A stretch of DNA of 64,000 nt from Streptomyces sp. NBC_00568 (GCF_026341855.1 NZ_JAPENW010000001.1:1860001-1924000); one strand, 5' to 3'. Counted from the first letter of the stretch, positions 52,277 to 61,240 are shown. The notes: generated from the letters alone by a model not told the origin. Numbers and translations are program-made.

Positions 52277-52473
52277 CCGCCGATGACGTCCGTCACGGCG
52301 TTGAGGATGGCTGTCGAGATCAGCCCGTCCAGTCCGAGGCTGTCGATCAACGTGAAGATCCCCGCAATGATGATCATCAGGCCCGCGTACTCCACGAACC
52401 CCGCTCCCGCGTCCCGGTTCGTGCCCCGCATGCGGGAGACCACGGTTCGTGTCCACACGGTGAACCTGCTCAT
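52273..52473 (-). CDS. flp: Flp-type pilin
   Basis: The 66-aa protein has the Flp prepilin layout: a basic leader, then DAG-AGFVEYAGLMIIIAGIFTLI with cleavage expected after the first G and Glu at +5, and a hydrophobic helix. It should be the major subunit of the Tad pilus after processing by a TadV-type peptidase. The leader (about 35 residues) is longer than in most Flp. GGGAGG lies upstream of ATG 52473. Confidence 0.85.
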   Translation of the reverse strand: MSRFTVWTRTVVSRMRGTNRDAGAGFVEYAGLMIIIAGIFTLIDSLGLDGLISTAILNAVTDVIGG

Positions 52474-52575
52474 CAGCACTGCCCTCCCACCCGACGCCAC
52501 TAACGACTCGAGCACCGTACGTGAGAAGCCGCCTACTCCGGGTGGGCCCAGGGGCCCAACTTCCGGGCCGTGGAG

Positions 52576-53307
52576 TCATCGGCTCCACCCCCCGTGGGCC
52601 GTGCCCAGCCAGTGGGCGATCGCTTCGCTGCGCGAAGAACTGTGCAGCTTCGCGAAGATGCGGTTGATGTGATTCTTGACGGTCTTCTCGGTGATGAAGC
52701 AGGTGGCGGCGATCTGGCGGTTGTTCATGCCGGCGGCGATGAGGTCCATCACCTCCACCTCCCTTGAACTCAGGCCGAAATCAGGCTGATTGAGGGCGCG
52801 GCGGTGAAGTCCCGCCGCGGGTACGGGCCGAGCCTCCGACGACTGTGACACAGTTGGTTGCAGATGCGAAGTGGACGAGGGTGTTTGGTGCGAAACTCCG
52901 ATTGAATCCGGGACAGTCGGGCGTCCGTGACGGACATCCCGCACCGCGGCGATCAGTTCGGCCGCCGTGAACTCGCCATGGACGAGATAGCCGGAGGCGC
53001 CTTTGCGCAGCGCTTCCGCCACGACCTCGGGTTCGCGGCTGTATGTCAGCATCATCACCGGGGCGATCCTGGACAGTTCGGGCAGCGCGGTGAGGCCGTC
53101 CGTGCCGGGCATGCGGACGTCGAGGAGCACCACGTCCGGGGTGAGGCGGGCGGCGCAGGCCAGCGCCTCCCCGCCGTCCCGCGCCGCCGCGACGACCGTG
53201 ATGTCGGGGTGCGCTTCCAGCAGCGCGCTCAGGCCGGCCCGGACGACCGGGTTGTCGTCGGCCACCAGGACACGCAGGGGCGGGCCGGAAAGTGCCTGGT
53301 CAGGCAT
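52576..53307 (-). CDS. LuxR/NarL-family response regulator
   Basis: The 243-aa protein has a receiver domain with acidic pair D17-D18, phospho-acceptor D63 in VVLLDVRMPGTDG and Thr/Lys region (MLTYSREP, LRKGASGY), a linker, and a LuxR helix-turn-helix (LSSREVEVMDLIAAGMNNRQIAATCFITEKTVKNHINRIFAKL). It overlaps the kinase gene by 8 nt and lies between the Tad motor genes and flp, so it is likely to control pilus or flp expression. Confidence 0.92.
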   Translation of the reverse strand: MPDQALSGPPLRVLVADDNPVVRAGLSALLEAHPDITVVAAARDGGEALACAARLTPDVVLLDVRMPGTDGLTALPELSRIAPVMMLTYSREPEVVAEALRKGASGYLVHGEFTAAELIAAVRDVRHGRPTVPDSIGVSHQTPSSTSHLQPTVSQSSEARPVPAAGLHRRALNQPDFGLSSREVEVMDLIAAGMNNRQIAATCFITEKTVKNHINRIFAKLHSSSRSEAIAHWLGTAHGGWSR

Positions 53308-54676
53308 GTGCGGCCTCCTCTTGGGGAGTGGGGGAAGAGGGAAGGGCCGCCGACGGGAGCGGGAGCGTCAGACGGACCTCGGTGCCCCCTTGCGGGGATC
53401 GGTCCAGTGCGATCAGGCCGCCGACGCATGCGGCCCGTTCCGTCATGCCGAGCAGGCCGAAATGGCCGGATCTCGTCCAGGCGGCCAGTGCGGCGGGAGT
53501 CGCCGCCGTCGGCAGTCCGACTCCGTCGTCCCGTACGGAGAGCGCGAACTCGTGCGCCGACAGTGCGAGTTCGATCGACACTCCGCTCGCGCCCGCGTGG
53601 CGGTGGGCGTTCTCCAGGGCCTCGGAGACGATCGCCAGGACGTGGTGGGCCGTGGTGCAGGGAAGAACGGGGTCCGCCCCCCGGTGCCGTACAGCGGCGG
53701 GGAGGCGGGTGCGGGACTCGAAGTCGGCCGTCATACGGCAGAGTTCGGGGAGAAGGTCGGTGTCGGGGGCGGTCAGGTCCGTATGGCGCCGCAGGTCCGT
53801 CAGGAGGGTGCGGGACTCCGTCGCGGCGAGGCGCGCCGCGTCGGCCACGACCGTCGCCTGACGTTTGAGTGCCTGCGGGTTCGCGCCGTCCGCCGTGACG
53901 GCCAGGGCTTCCGCGGCCAGCGCGAGGCCGTGCAGCGTCTTGGCCACCGAGTCGTGCATCTCCCGTGCCAGGCGGGTCCGTTCGGACTCCACGGCCTCCG
54001 CGACGGCGAGCCTGCTGGTCGCCTCGGACAGCGCCTGGCTGGCCGTGCCGAAGCGGAACATCAGATTGCGCAGGGTGACGCCGATGATGCCCGCGCCGAT
54101 GCAGAAGCCCGCGACGAGGAGCGTGTTGGCGCCCGCGCCCGGCCGGTGTTCCCAGGCCCTGAAGACCGTGAGCAGGACGATGAGCTGGAGTCCGGTGAAG
54201 ACGCCCGCGCCGCGCCAGCCGTAGAGCAGGCCCGACAGGAGCGGGGTGCAGACGGTGGCGTAGGCGAGGGGGGAGGCCGGGGACGCGGTGAGGAGCAGGA
54301 CCGCGCCGAAGGTGAGGTCGAGGGCCATCAGGGTCGGGTGGGCGAGGAGGCGGGGGCCGAAACGGTCCCAGTCCCTGAGCATGGCGTAGGAGCCCATGAC
54401 GCCGAGGACGGCCGCGGCGAGGACGGCGTAGCGGGCCAGGCCGTCCGTCGCGTTCGTCATCGCGAAGGGAGCGCCGATCGCGATGGCCGCGAGGCGGACC
54501 GCGAAGGCCTGACGGCACAGGGCCTGGAGGGCGTTGAGCTGGAGGCGGATGCCGCCGGGGGCGGGGGCGTCGTCCGCGAGGTAGCCGGTGGGCCGTTCGC
54601 GGCTCCGCCCGAGCAGCGAGGACCACCGTCGGACCGTGTCGCCGGCGCGCCCGGAGCGGCGCAGGGTGGCGTCCAT
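53300..54676 (-). CDS. sensor histidine kinase of the Tad locus
   Basis: The 458-aa kinase has about five to six membrane helices (60-200), a HisKA_3 dimerisation helix with phospho-acceptor H241 in RLAREMHDSVAKTLHGLA, and an HATPase domain (ALENAHRHAGASGVSIEL, LSVRDDGVGLP, GHFGLLGMTERAACVGG). It is the NarL-partner type. Its start ATG shares one base with the TadC stop (TGATG). An embedded two-component pair in a Tad operon suggests surface or envelope sensing (inference). Confidence 0.92.
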   Translation of the reverse strand: MDATLRRSGRAGDTVRRWSSLLGRSRERPTGYLADDAPAPGGIRLQLNALQALCRQAFAVRLAAIAIGAPFAMTNATDGLARYAVLAAAVLGVMGSYAMLRDWDRFGPRLLAHPTLMALDLTFGAVLLLTASPASPLAYATVCTPLLSGLLYGWRGAGVFTGLQLIVLLTVFRAWEHRPGAGANTLLVAGFCIGAGIIGVTLRNLMFRFGTASQALSEATSRLAVAEAVESERTRLAREMHDSVAKTLHGLALAAEALAVTADGANPQALKRQATVVADAARLAATESRTLLTDLRRHTDLTAPDTDLLPELCRMTADFESRTRLPAAVRHRGADPVLPCTTAHHVLAIVSEALENAHRHAGASGVSIELALSAHEFALSVRDDGVGLPTAATPAALAAWTRSGHFGLLGMTERAACVGGLIALDRSPQGGTEVRLTLPLPSAALPSSPTPQEEAAHA

Positions 54677-55566
54677 CAGCGCCCCAGGATCGAGCCGAAG
54701 TTCGTCCCCGAGCCCAGGAACATGCCGGTCGCGATCAGGATCATCGTCGCCGGGAGCATGAAGACGAGGGTGACCATCGTGGCCTTGGGGATGGTCTTGG
54801 CTGCGCGGCGGCGGGCGTTCTGGGCGTCGGTGCGGCGCATGTCCGTGGCCAGCTGGATGAGGGTCTCGGCGATCGGGGAGCCGAGTTCCTCGCCCTGCTG
54901 GAGGGCCGAGACGAACTGGGCGACCTGCTCGGAGGAGTTGCGCCTGCGGAGTTCGTCGAAGGCCTGGCGGCGGCTGACGCCCATGTCCATCTGGCGCAGG
55001 GTGATGCGCAGTTCGTCGGCCCAGGGACCCTCGTACTTCTCCGCGACGCGGTCCAGGGCCTGGCGGAAGCCGAGGCCCGCCGAGACGACGACCGCGAGGA
55101 CGTCGAGGAAGTCGGGCAGGGTGCGGTCGATGACCTCCTTGCGCTCGCGGACCGCCTGCCAGATCAGGGCGTCCGCGGCGACCAGGCCGAAGGCGAGGGT
55201 GAGGACGGCGAACAGGAGCTGGCCGTTGGAGAGGAAGACCAGACCGAGGATGACGCCGAAGATGCCGTACACCGCGCGGCGGGCCGCGTAGCGGTTCAGG
55301 GTCAGGCCGCCGGGGTTGCCCGCCATGTCGATACGGCGGCGTTTGGCGTCCACCCGCCGGGGGCCCATCAGGCGCAGGACGGTCGGCGCGAAGCGCATGC
55401 CGAGACGGTCGACGGCCGAGTCCGCCGTGGAGACCCGGGTGCCGCCGACCTCCAGGGCGAGCTGGAGATCGCTGGGGAGTTTGACGTCGGCACGGATCAT
55501 CCGGACGCCCAGGAGGACGCCCGCGACGGCCGCGCCCATCAGGACGGCGAGCAGCAGCGGCAGCAA
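54676..55566 (-). CDS. tadC: TadC, inner-membrane platform protein
   Basis: The 296-aa T2SSF-family protein has an N-terminal membrane helix, the cytoplasmic helical domain ending LRRRNSSEQVAQFVSALQQGEELGSPIAETLIQLATDMRRTDAQNARRRAAK and C-terminal helices (ATMVTLVFMLPATMILIATGMFL). With TadB it forms the platform that the CpaF motor drives. It begins with TTG at 55566 with GAGGGG 6 nt upstream; an in-frame ATG 9 codons later is a less likely start. Confidence 0.88.
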   Translation of the reverse strand: MLPLLLAVLMGAAVAGVLLGVRMIRADVKLPSDLQLALEVGGTRVSTADSAVDRLGMRFAPTVLRLMGPRRVDAKRRRIDMAGNPGGLTLNRYAARRAVYGIFGVILGLVFLSNGQLLFAVLTLAFGLVAADALIWQAVRERKEVIDRTLPDFLDVLAVVVSAGLGFRQALDRVAEKYEGPWADELRITLRQMDMGVSRRQAFDELRRRNSSEQVAQFVSALQQGEELGSPIAETLIQLATDMRRTDAQNARRRAAKTIPKATMVTLVFMLPATMILIATGMFLGSGTNFGSILGR

Positions 55567-55579
55567 CGTGACCCCTCCC

Positions 55580-56521
55580 TCACACTTCGATCTTGCCGAG
55601 CCGGCGGATGACGAAGAAGCCCACGGTGTAGAGGCCGAGGGCGAGCAGGACCAGGCCCTGGCCGAGCGGGGAGCCGGTGACGCGGGCGAGGGCTCCCTCG
55701 TTCGAGGAGTTGATCAGGACCAGGGAGCCGATGCCGAGGAAGGGGACCGTGAAGGCGGTCGCGTTGACCTCGGAGAGCATGGTGCGGACCTCGCGGCGGG
55801 TCTCCTTGCGGTCCTCCAGGGTCTGGGTGAGGTTGCGCAGGGAGCTGACCACCGAGCCACCCGCCTTGTTGGCGAGGACGAGGGTGGTGACGAGGACGAT
55901 CAGCTCACGGGAGGGCAGGCGCTCGGAGAGCTCGCCGAGGGCGTCGTCGATGGTGCGGCCCAGCATCAACTGGTCGGCCACATGAGCGAGTTCCTCGCCC
56001 GCCGGGGCCTCCAGCTCCTCCGCCGCCATGGCGAGCGCCGTCCGCAGGGCCAGGCCCGCCGCCGTCGCGTTGGCCAGCAGGCGTGCCACGTCGGGGAGTT
56101 GGTTGATGAAGGCCTCGATGCGCTTCTGCCGCTGCCAGTTGAGGAAGACGGCCGCGCTCCACACCCCGAGGACGGCGGCGATCGGACCGAAGAACGGGGC
56201 GAGCGTCGCGGCGGCGATCAGCCACAGGGCGACGACCACTGCGGTGACGTAGGTGAAGAACTCCCCCGCCGTGAGGTCGAGTCCGGTGGCCGACAGGCGC
56301 AGGTGGATGGTGCGGCCGAGGCGGGTGCGGCGCAGTCGGCGGTCGATGCCCGCGAAGCGGCGTACCCGGCCGGACGCCGTGCGCAGCGGGCCGCCGCCGG
56401 AGAGGCGGTCGACGAGCGCCTGCCGCTGGGCGCGGCCCGAGGCGTACGAGTGAACGCCCGCGACGGCGAGTGTGCCGCCGAGGACGGTCCCGCCGAGGGC
56501 GAGGAGGGCAGGGTCGTTCAT
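55580..56521 (-). CDS. tadB: TadB, inner-membrane platform protein
   Basis: The 313-aa T2SSF-family protein has helices at the N-terminus (ALLALGGTVLGGTLAVAGV) and middle (FFTYVTAVVVALWLIAAATLAPFFG), the T2SSF core INQLPDVARLLANATAAGLALRTALAMAAEELEAPAGEEL ... NKAGGSVVSSLRNLTQTLEDRKETRREVRTML and C-terminal helices (VTGSPLGQGLVLLALGLYTVGFFV). ATG 56521 is used. It lies between cpaF (58-bp gap) and tadC (13-bp gap). Confidence 0.88.
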   Translation of the reverse strand: MNDPALLALGGTVLGGTLAVAGVHSYASGRAQRQALVDRLSGGGPLRTASGRVRRFAGIDRRLRRTRLGRTIHLRLSATGLDLTAGEFFTYVTAVVVALWLIAAATLAPFFGPIAAVLGVWSAAVFLNWQRQKRIEAFINQLPDVARLLANATAAGLALRTALAMAAEELEAPAGEELAHVADQLMLGRTIDDALGELSERLPSRELIVLVTTLVLANKAGGSVVSSLRNLTQTLEDRKETRREVRTMLSEVNATAFTVPFLGIGSLVLINSSNEGALARVTGSPLGQGLVLLALGLYTVGFFVIRRLGKIEV

Positions 56522-56579
56522 GGCTGCCTCCCTTCGGAGGTGGGCGGCTCGGGGGCGGGCGGCGCGGGCGTGGGCGGCG

Positions 56580-57920
56580 TCATCCGATGGCCTGCCGAGT
56601 GTTGAATGCGTCGATGGCCTCGGCGACGCCGAAGGCGGGCGGCGGCGGCTCGTTGGCGACGTACAGCTTCTCGGCGACCGAGCGCGGGAGCGGAAGGTGC
56701 TCGAAGTGGCCCCGGACGACGCGGTCGGGGCCGACCGGGCGGGGCACGAACCGGGTGACGGGGGTGACGCGGAACTGTTCGCGGCCGTGCGAGACGAGCA
56801 ACGCGATCTCGGTGACCTTGCGGGAGCCGTCGGCGTGCCGGGAGAGCTGGACGACGACCTCGACGGCGGAGTTGATCTGGTCCTTGAGCGCCTCGAAGGG
56901 GATCTGGACCTCGGACATCGAACCGAGGGTCTGCAGACGCATGAGGGCGTCCTCGGCGGAGTTCGCGTGGACGGTGGCGAGCGAGCCGTCGTGGCCGGTC
57001 GACATCGCCTGGAGCATGTCGAGGGTCTCGCCGCCGCGGACCTCGCCGACGATGATGCGGTCGGGGCGCATGCGCAGGGAGTTGCGGACCAGGTCACGGA
57101 TGGTGACCTGGCCCTTGCCCTCCACGTTCGGGGGTCGGGACTCGAGGCGGATGACGTGCTCCTGCTGGAGCTGGAGTTCGGCGGAGTCCTCGATGGTGAT
57201 GATGCGCTCGTGCGAGGGGATCAGCCCGGAGAGCGCGTTCAGCAGGGTGGTCTTGCCGCTGCCGGTGCCGCCGCTGACGATGACGTTGAAGCGGGCCCGG
57301 ACGAAGGCCGCGAGCAGCATGAGCATCTGCTCGTCGAGCGAACCGAGGCCGATCAGTTCCGGGAGCGTGTAGGCGCGCGGGAAGCGGCGGATGGTGAGGG
57401 TGGGGCCGGTCAGGGCCAGCGGCGGGATGATGACGTTGACGCGCTCGCCGGTGGGCAGGCGGGCGTCGACCATCGGGTTGGACTCGTCGACGCGGCGGTT
57501 GACCGTCGAGACGATGCGCTCGATGGTCTGCATGAGCTGCTCGCTGGACGCGAAGCGGAGCGGCAGCTGTTCGACGCGGCCGGCCCGTTCCACGAAGATC
57601 GAGTCCGGGCCGTTGACCATGATCTCGGTGATCGAGGCGTCGGCGAGGAGCGGTTCGAGGACGCCCAGCCCGAGGGCCTCGTCGACCACCCTGCGAATCA
57701 GCTGGGAGCGCTCCGCGGTGGAGAGGACGGGGCCCTCACGGCTGATGATGTGGCCGAGGACGCGTTCGAGACGGACCCGGCGTTCGGCCGCCGCCAGGCT
57801 GGACATCTCGGCGAGATCGATCTCTTCGAGGAGTTTCGCGCGGTAGACGGCGACGAGGTGTCCGTCCTCACGGGCGGGTCCCCCCTCGTCGGGGGCGGCG
57901 ATACGGGAACGCAGGCTCAT
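56580..57920 (-). CDS. cpaF: CpaF/TadA secretion ATPase
   Basis: The 446-aa type II/IV secretion ATPase has an N-terminal domain, ITEIMVNGPDSIFVERAGRVEQLPLRFAS, Walker A GGTGSGKTTLLNALSGLIP (217-224 core), an Asp box near TIEDSAELQLQQEHVIRLESRP, Walker B RMRPDRIIVGEVRGGETLDMLQAMSTGHDGSLATVHAN with the His box. It is the Tad pilus motor that assembles and, in some systems, also retracts the pilus. It is central in the operon. Confidence 0.95.
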   Translation of the reverse strand: MSLRSRIAAPDEGGPAREDGHLVAVYRAKLLEEIDLAEMSSLAAAERRVRLERVLGHIISREGPVLSTAERSQLIRRVVDEALGLGVLEPLLADASITEIMVNGPDSIFVERAGRVEQLPLRFASSEQLMQTIERIVSTVNRRVDESNPMVDARLPTGERVNVIIPPLALTGPTLTIRRFPRAYTLPELIGLGSLDEQMLMLLAAFVRARFNVIVSGGTGSGKTTLLNALSGLIPSHERIITIEDSAELQLQQEHVIRLESRPPNVEGKGQVTIRDLVRNSLRMRPDRIIVGEVRGGETLDMLQAMSTGHDGSLATVHANSAEDALMRLQTLGSMSEVQIPFEALKDQINSAVEVVVQLSRHADGSRKVTEIALLVSHGREQFRVTPVTRFVPRPVGPDRVVRGHFEHLPLPRSVAEKLYVANEPPPPAFGVAEAIDAFNTRQAIG

Positions 57921-57938
57921 GGTCTCGGCTCCTCCCGG

Positions 57939-58541
57939 TCAGTCGTCGGTGGGCATGGTGGCGTGGCGGGTCACGTCGTAATCGCCGAAAAGGGGAATCA
58001 CGCCGGGGACATGGACCGTGACCGTCGCGGTGGTGGTCTCGGCGCCCTGATCCGGCGTGACGTCCGGGTCGAGCCAACCGCTCACGGCGGCCTGTCCCGC
58101 CGCGATGCCCGCCGCGGGGCCGCCCTCTTGCGAGGCGGCCCGCGCGGCGGCGCGCGCCCCGGAACCGGCCTGGCTGACGCCGTACCCGATGAGGCCGAGC
58201 TGGATGGCCGCCATCCCGATGAGCAGCAGGATGGGCAGGAACCCGGTGAACTCCAGGATGGAGACACCCCGGTCGCCCCGGAGCCGGCGCGCGGCCCGGA
58301 ACCTGCCCGAGGGGCGGAGCGCGATCATGGCGCGGTGCCAGGTCATGCCCCGGCGACCGGTCACGGCGCGGACGAATCTCCTGGGTCCGGACCTGTGCGC
58401 GGCGCGGCGTCCGCTCGTGGAAGCGGGCCGGCGCGCGGCACGGAATCCGTTCGTGGCGCCGGACCGGGGCACGGTGCGAAGCCGGGTCGTGGCGTCGGGC
58501 CCGTGCCTGGCCCGGGACCCGCGCCGGAGGTGCGTCCTCAT
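57939..58541 (-). CDS. TadE-family pseudopilin with Arg-rich N-terminal extension
   Basis: The 200-aa protein has a 70-residue, strongly basic and disordered N-terminus (many Arg) before the TadE motif DRGVSILEFTGFLPILLLIGMAAIQLGLIGY, where the G precedes Glu at +5. A short extracytoplasmic domain follows. The start ATG 58541 overlaps the stop of the CpaE-TadE fusion gene (ATGA). TadE proteins are minor pilins needed for assembly; the basic extension is unusual and could bind the cell membrane or nucleic acid. Confidence 0.85.
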   Translation of the reverse strand: MRTHLRRGSRARHGPDATTRLRTVPRSGATNGFRAARRPASTSGRRAAHRSGPRRFVRAVTGRRGMTWHRAMIALRPSGRFRAARRLRGDRGVSILEFTGFLPILLLIGMAAIQLGLIGYGVSQAGSGARAAARAASQEGGPAAGIAAGQAAVSGWLDPDVTPDQGAETTTATVTVHVPGVIPLFGDYDVTRHATMPTDD

Positions 58542-60157
58542 CCGTCGTCCCCCTCCAATGCCGCGCCCGCGCTGCCCCGTACGTGGAACCCGGCGTCGAA
58601 TCCCGGGAAGAACAGCGGGACGTCGACCTCGACGGTGGCCCTCATGACGGAGCCGGCCGGACCGCAGTCGATCTCGGCGCCGCTCCAGGCCCCCGGCAGA
58701 TGCTCGCTCCCCGCCGCCGCGCACGCGCCCGCGACGTCTTCGTTCACCGCGTACGCGGCGGTGGCGGCGCGTGCCGCCTCGTCCGCCGCGTTCCCGGCGA
58801 GCGAGTACGAGTAGCCGTACAGCACGGCCTGCCACAGGATCGTCATGACGACGAGCAGCAGCGGGAACATCCCGGCGAATTCGAGGGTGACTGCTCCCCG
58901 GTCGCCGCCCCGTCGCCGCAGCGTCAGCGCGCCCCGGTCCGACGAGGACGCCTTGCGCCGCCTGCCGCCGCCCCCGCCTTCCTGGGCGACCACGAGATCC
59001 AGCTCGCCGGCCAGCGCCCACAGGGCCTGTTTGACCGTCGAGCGGGCGTCCAGGTCCTGGAGCCGCCCCGCGTCGACGACCGACTGGAGTTCCTTGAAGG
59101 CGGCGGGGACCGCGGAGCGGGCGACCTTGGTGCCGGTGACGCGTTCGACGAGGGACGGCTGGATCTCCGTACCGCGGGCGAAGCGGTTCACGACCGTCGT
59201 GGTCTCCTCCGCCTTGCGGATCTGGAGGCGGTCCCACATGCGGACCATGCGCTTGGCGGCGCGGACGGCGATGACGTCGGGGGTGACGAGCAGCAGGGCC
59301 TGGTCGGCCATCTCCACGGCCGCCGCGGTGGCCGAGTTCATCTGGGAGCCGCAGTCGACGACCACCACGTCGTGCCGGGAACGCAGCGCGCCGAGGACCT
59401 GGCGGGCCACGCGGTCGGTGACCTCCTCGCCCCGTTCGCCCTCGGCGGGGGCGAGCAGCAGGGCGATGCCGCTGTCGTGGGTGTAGACGGCGTCCTGGAG
59501 GACGCGCGGGTTGATGTCGCTGATGGCCGCCAGGTCGGCCACCGAGCGGCGGAACTGCACGTCGAGGTACGACGCCACGTCCCCGGACTGGAGGTCCAGG
59601 TCGACCAGGGCCACGCTGCGGCCGGACGCCCTTGCCGCGAGGGCGAGTTGGACCGCCGTGACGGTCGCTCCGACGCCGCCCTTCGCGCCGGTCACCGTGA
59701 CGACGGTGCCGCCGGGGCCCGCGTACAGCTCGGGGGCGCCGCTGTGCAGATGGCGGCGCATCCCGGCGGACCAGGCGGCGGCGGCCTGGACGCGCTCGGC
59801 GAGGGCGTCGTAGCCGAGCGGCAGGCCGATGATGCCGCGGGCGCCGGAGTCCATGGCGGCGGTGAGGACGCCGGTGCTGGTGTCGGCGGTGATGAGGATG
59901 ACCCCGACGGCGGGGAAGCGCATCACGAGGTCGCGGATCAGGTCCAACGCCGGTACGGGGCCTATGCGTTCATGGACCAGGACCACTTCGGGGAGCTCGT
60001 CGAGGGACTCGGCGGCGAGCCGCGCGAGGGTGTCGAGGAGCGCCGTCGAGTCGGGTACGGGCGGGGCGGGTTCGGTGTCGGCGAGCTGGCTCAGCAGAGT
60101 GGTGAGCGCGCGGGCCGAGTCGATGTCGCCGACGGCGGGAAGGATGCGGACGGTCAT
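58538..60157 (-). CDS. fusion of CpaE/TadZ-type ATPase and TadE pseudopilin
   Basis: The 539-aa protein joins two domains usually made separately. Residues 1-135 form a receiver-like CpaE N-terminal domain (MTVRILPAVGDIDSA, VVLVHERIGPVPALDLIRDLVMRFPAVGVILIT). Residues 150-390 are a ParA/MinD-type ATPase with degenerate Walker A TGAKGGVGATVTA (Ala in place of the usual Lys/Ser, a CpaE-family trait) and the VALVDLDLQSGDVA and VVVVDCGSQM motifs. Residues 415-539 are a TadE domain (GGDRGAVTLEFAGMFPLLLVVMTILWQAVLYGYS). ATG 60157 was chosen; an upstream extension to 60322 is Gly/Arg-rich and non-conserved. TadZ/CpaE localise the pilus at the pole. Confidence 0.85.
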   Translation of the reverse strand: MTVRILPAVGDIDSARALTTLLSQLADTEPAPPVPDSTALLDTLARLAAESLDELPEVVLVHERIGPVPALDLIRDLVMRFPAVGVILITADTSTGVLTAAMDSGARGIIGLPLGYDALAERVQAAAAWSAGMRRHLHSGAPELYAGPGGTVVTVTGAKGGVGATVTAVQLALAARASGRSVALVDLDLQSGDVASYLDVQFRRSVADLAAISDINPRVLQDAVYTHDSGIALLLAPAEGERGEEVTDRVARQVLGALRSRHDVVVVDCGSQMNSATAAAVEMADQALLLVTPDVIAVRAAKRMVRMWDRLQIRKAEETTTVVNRFARGTEIQPSLVERVTGTKVARSAVPAAFKELQSVVDAGRLQDLDARSTVKQALWALAGELDLVVAQEGGGGGRRRKASSSDRGALTLRRRGGDRGAVTLEFAGMFPLLLVVMTILWQAVLYGYSYSLAGNAADEAARAATAAYAVNEDVAGACAAAGSEHLPGAWSGAEIDCGPAGSVMRATVEVDVPLFFPGFDAGFHVRGSAGAALEGDDG

Positions 60158-60355
60158 CGGCCCAGCCCCGCTTCCACGTGCCGCGGACCGGCCGCTGGGC
60201 CCGGCACCCCGCGAACCCGCCACCGAGCCGCGGACGACCGTCCCCGCGGTCCGTCCGTCTGCCGCACGCCGGGGCCTCGGTCCGGACCCGTACGCCTCGG
60301 ACTCGTAAGCGACCCTCGGCACCGCCCCGTGGGCATGGACCTCATGCGCGGCCTC

Positions 60356-61069
60356 CTACTTGTCCTCGTCGAGGGTGTACGTACGGTCGCCGGGCGCGAC
60401 GGCCGCGTCGGAGCCGCCCGCGACCAGGGCGAGCCGGACATGTTCGGCGAACGACTCGGCGTACGCGACACGTTGGGCGTCGGCGGTGCCGAGGGCGAAG
60501 GTGATGGGGACGGCCTGGTTGGCGCTGTTGCGCCGGTCAGAACTGGACTGGCCGGGGTCGAGGGCGGTGAGCTTGCCGACGTCGATGACGCGCGCGTTCT
60601 CGACGATCACCTTGGACTGGTCGGTGCCCTTGTCGTTCTCGGCCTTGAAGGTGGCGTAGATGTTGACCCGCGAGCCGGGGTTGATCTTGCCCGCGACACC
60701 CGTCGCCGCGTCGATCAGGATGGCGATCTCCTGCTGCCCGGGCACCAGTCGGGGCCGGTCCACGATCATGTCGGCCTGCAGCAGGGAGCCCTTCTCCAGG
60801 CGGGTGACGGCGATCTTGCCGCGGATGCGGGAGAGGCTGGTGACGGCGGTGGACGACAGCCACCGCTCGGGCATCGAGATCTTCTCGAACTGGTCGGCCG
60901 ACAGCTCCTTGTAGGGCGCGATGTCGTTCTTCAGGCGGTACGCCGTGACCTCCGGGCCGACCTTGGAGTTCACGTCGCGGATCACCGAGAGGACTCCGGC
61001 GAAGGCGCCGAGGGCGCACAGGACCGAGAGGACCAGCAGGATGACGCCGCGGCGCTGGCGCGAGTTCAC
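60356..61069 (-). CDS. cpaB: CpaB/RcpC-type pilus assembly protein
   Basis: The 237-aa protein has one N-terminal membrane helix (GVILLVLSVLCALGAFAGVL) and an SAF domain of the CpaB family (VTAYRLKNDIAPYKELSADQFEKISMPERWLSSTAV, IAVTRLEKGSLLQADMIV, VNIYATFKAE...). In Gram-negatives CpaB links the inner-membrane platform to the secretin; here it probably spans to the wall. GTG 61069 has GAGGTGAG upstream. It is first in the Tad operon, 198 bp before the fusion gene. Confidence 0.8.
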   Translation of the reverse strand: MNSRQRRGVILLVLSVLCALGAFAGVLSVIRDVNSKVGPEVTAYRLKNDIAPYKELSADQFEKISMPERWLSSTAVTSLSRIRGKIAVTRLEKGSLLQADMIVDRPRLVPGQQEIAILIDAATGVAGKINPGSRVNIYATFKAENDKGTDQSKVIVENARVIDVGKLTALDPGQSSSDRRNSANQAVPITFALGTADAQRVAYAESFAEHVRLALVAGGSDAAVAPGDRTYTLDEDK

Positions 61070-61240
61070 TGAATCTCACCTCGTGGTGCGGTACCGGGGA
61101 CTGGACCGAGCTGTCTTTCCTGCCGGGGAGCCGGGGAGTGTCCCCCGGGGTGATGCAGCATGTTCCGGACAACCTCGATCTACGGCGGACGGCGGGGTCG
61201 AGCGGTCGTGCCTGGTGCTGTTCAGATGTGCCCGAGGGGC

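Noticed and set aside
58541..59237. Longer start for the TadE gene inside the fusion gene
   Set aside because: The extra residues overlap the fusion gene out of frame. ATG 58541 with ATGA overlap explains the start.
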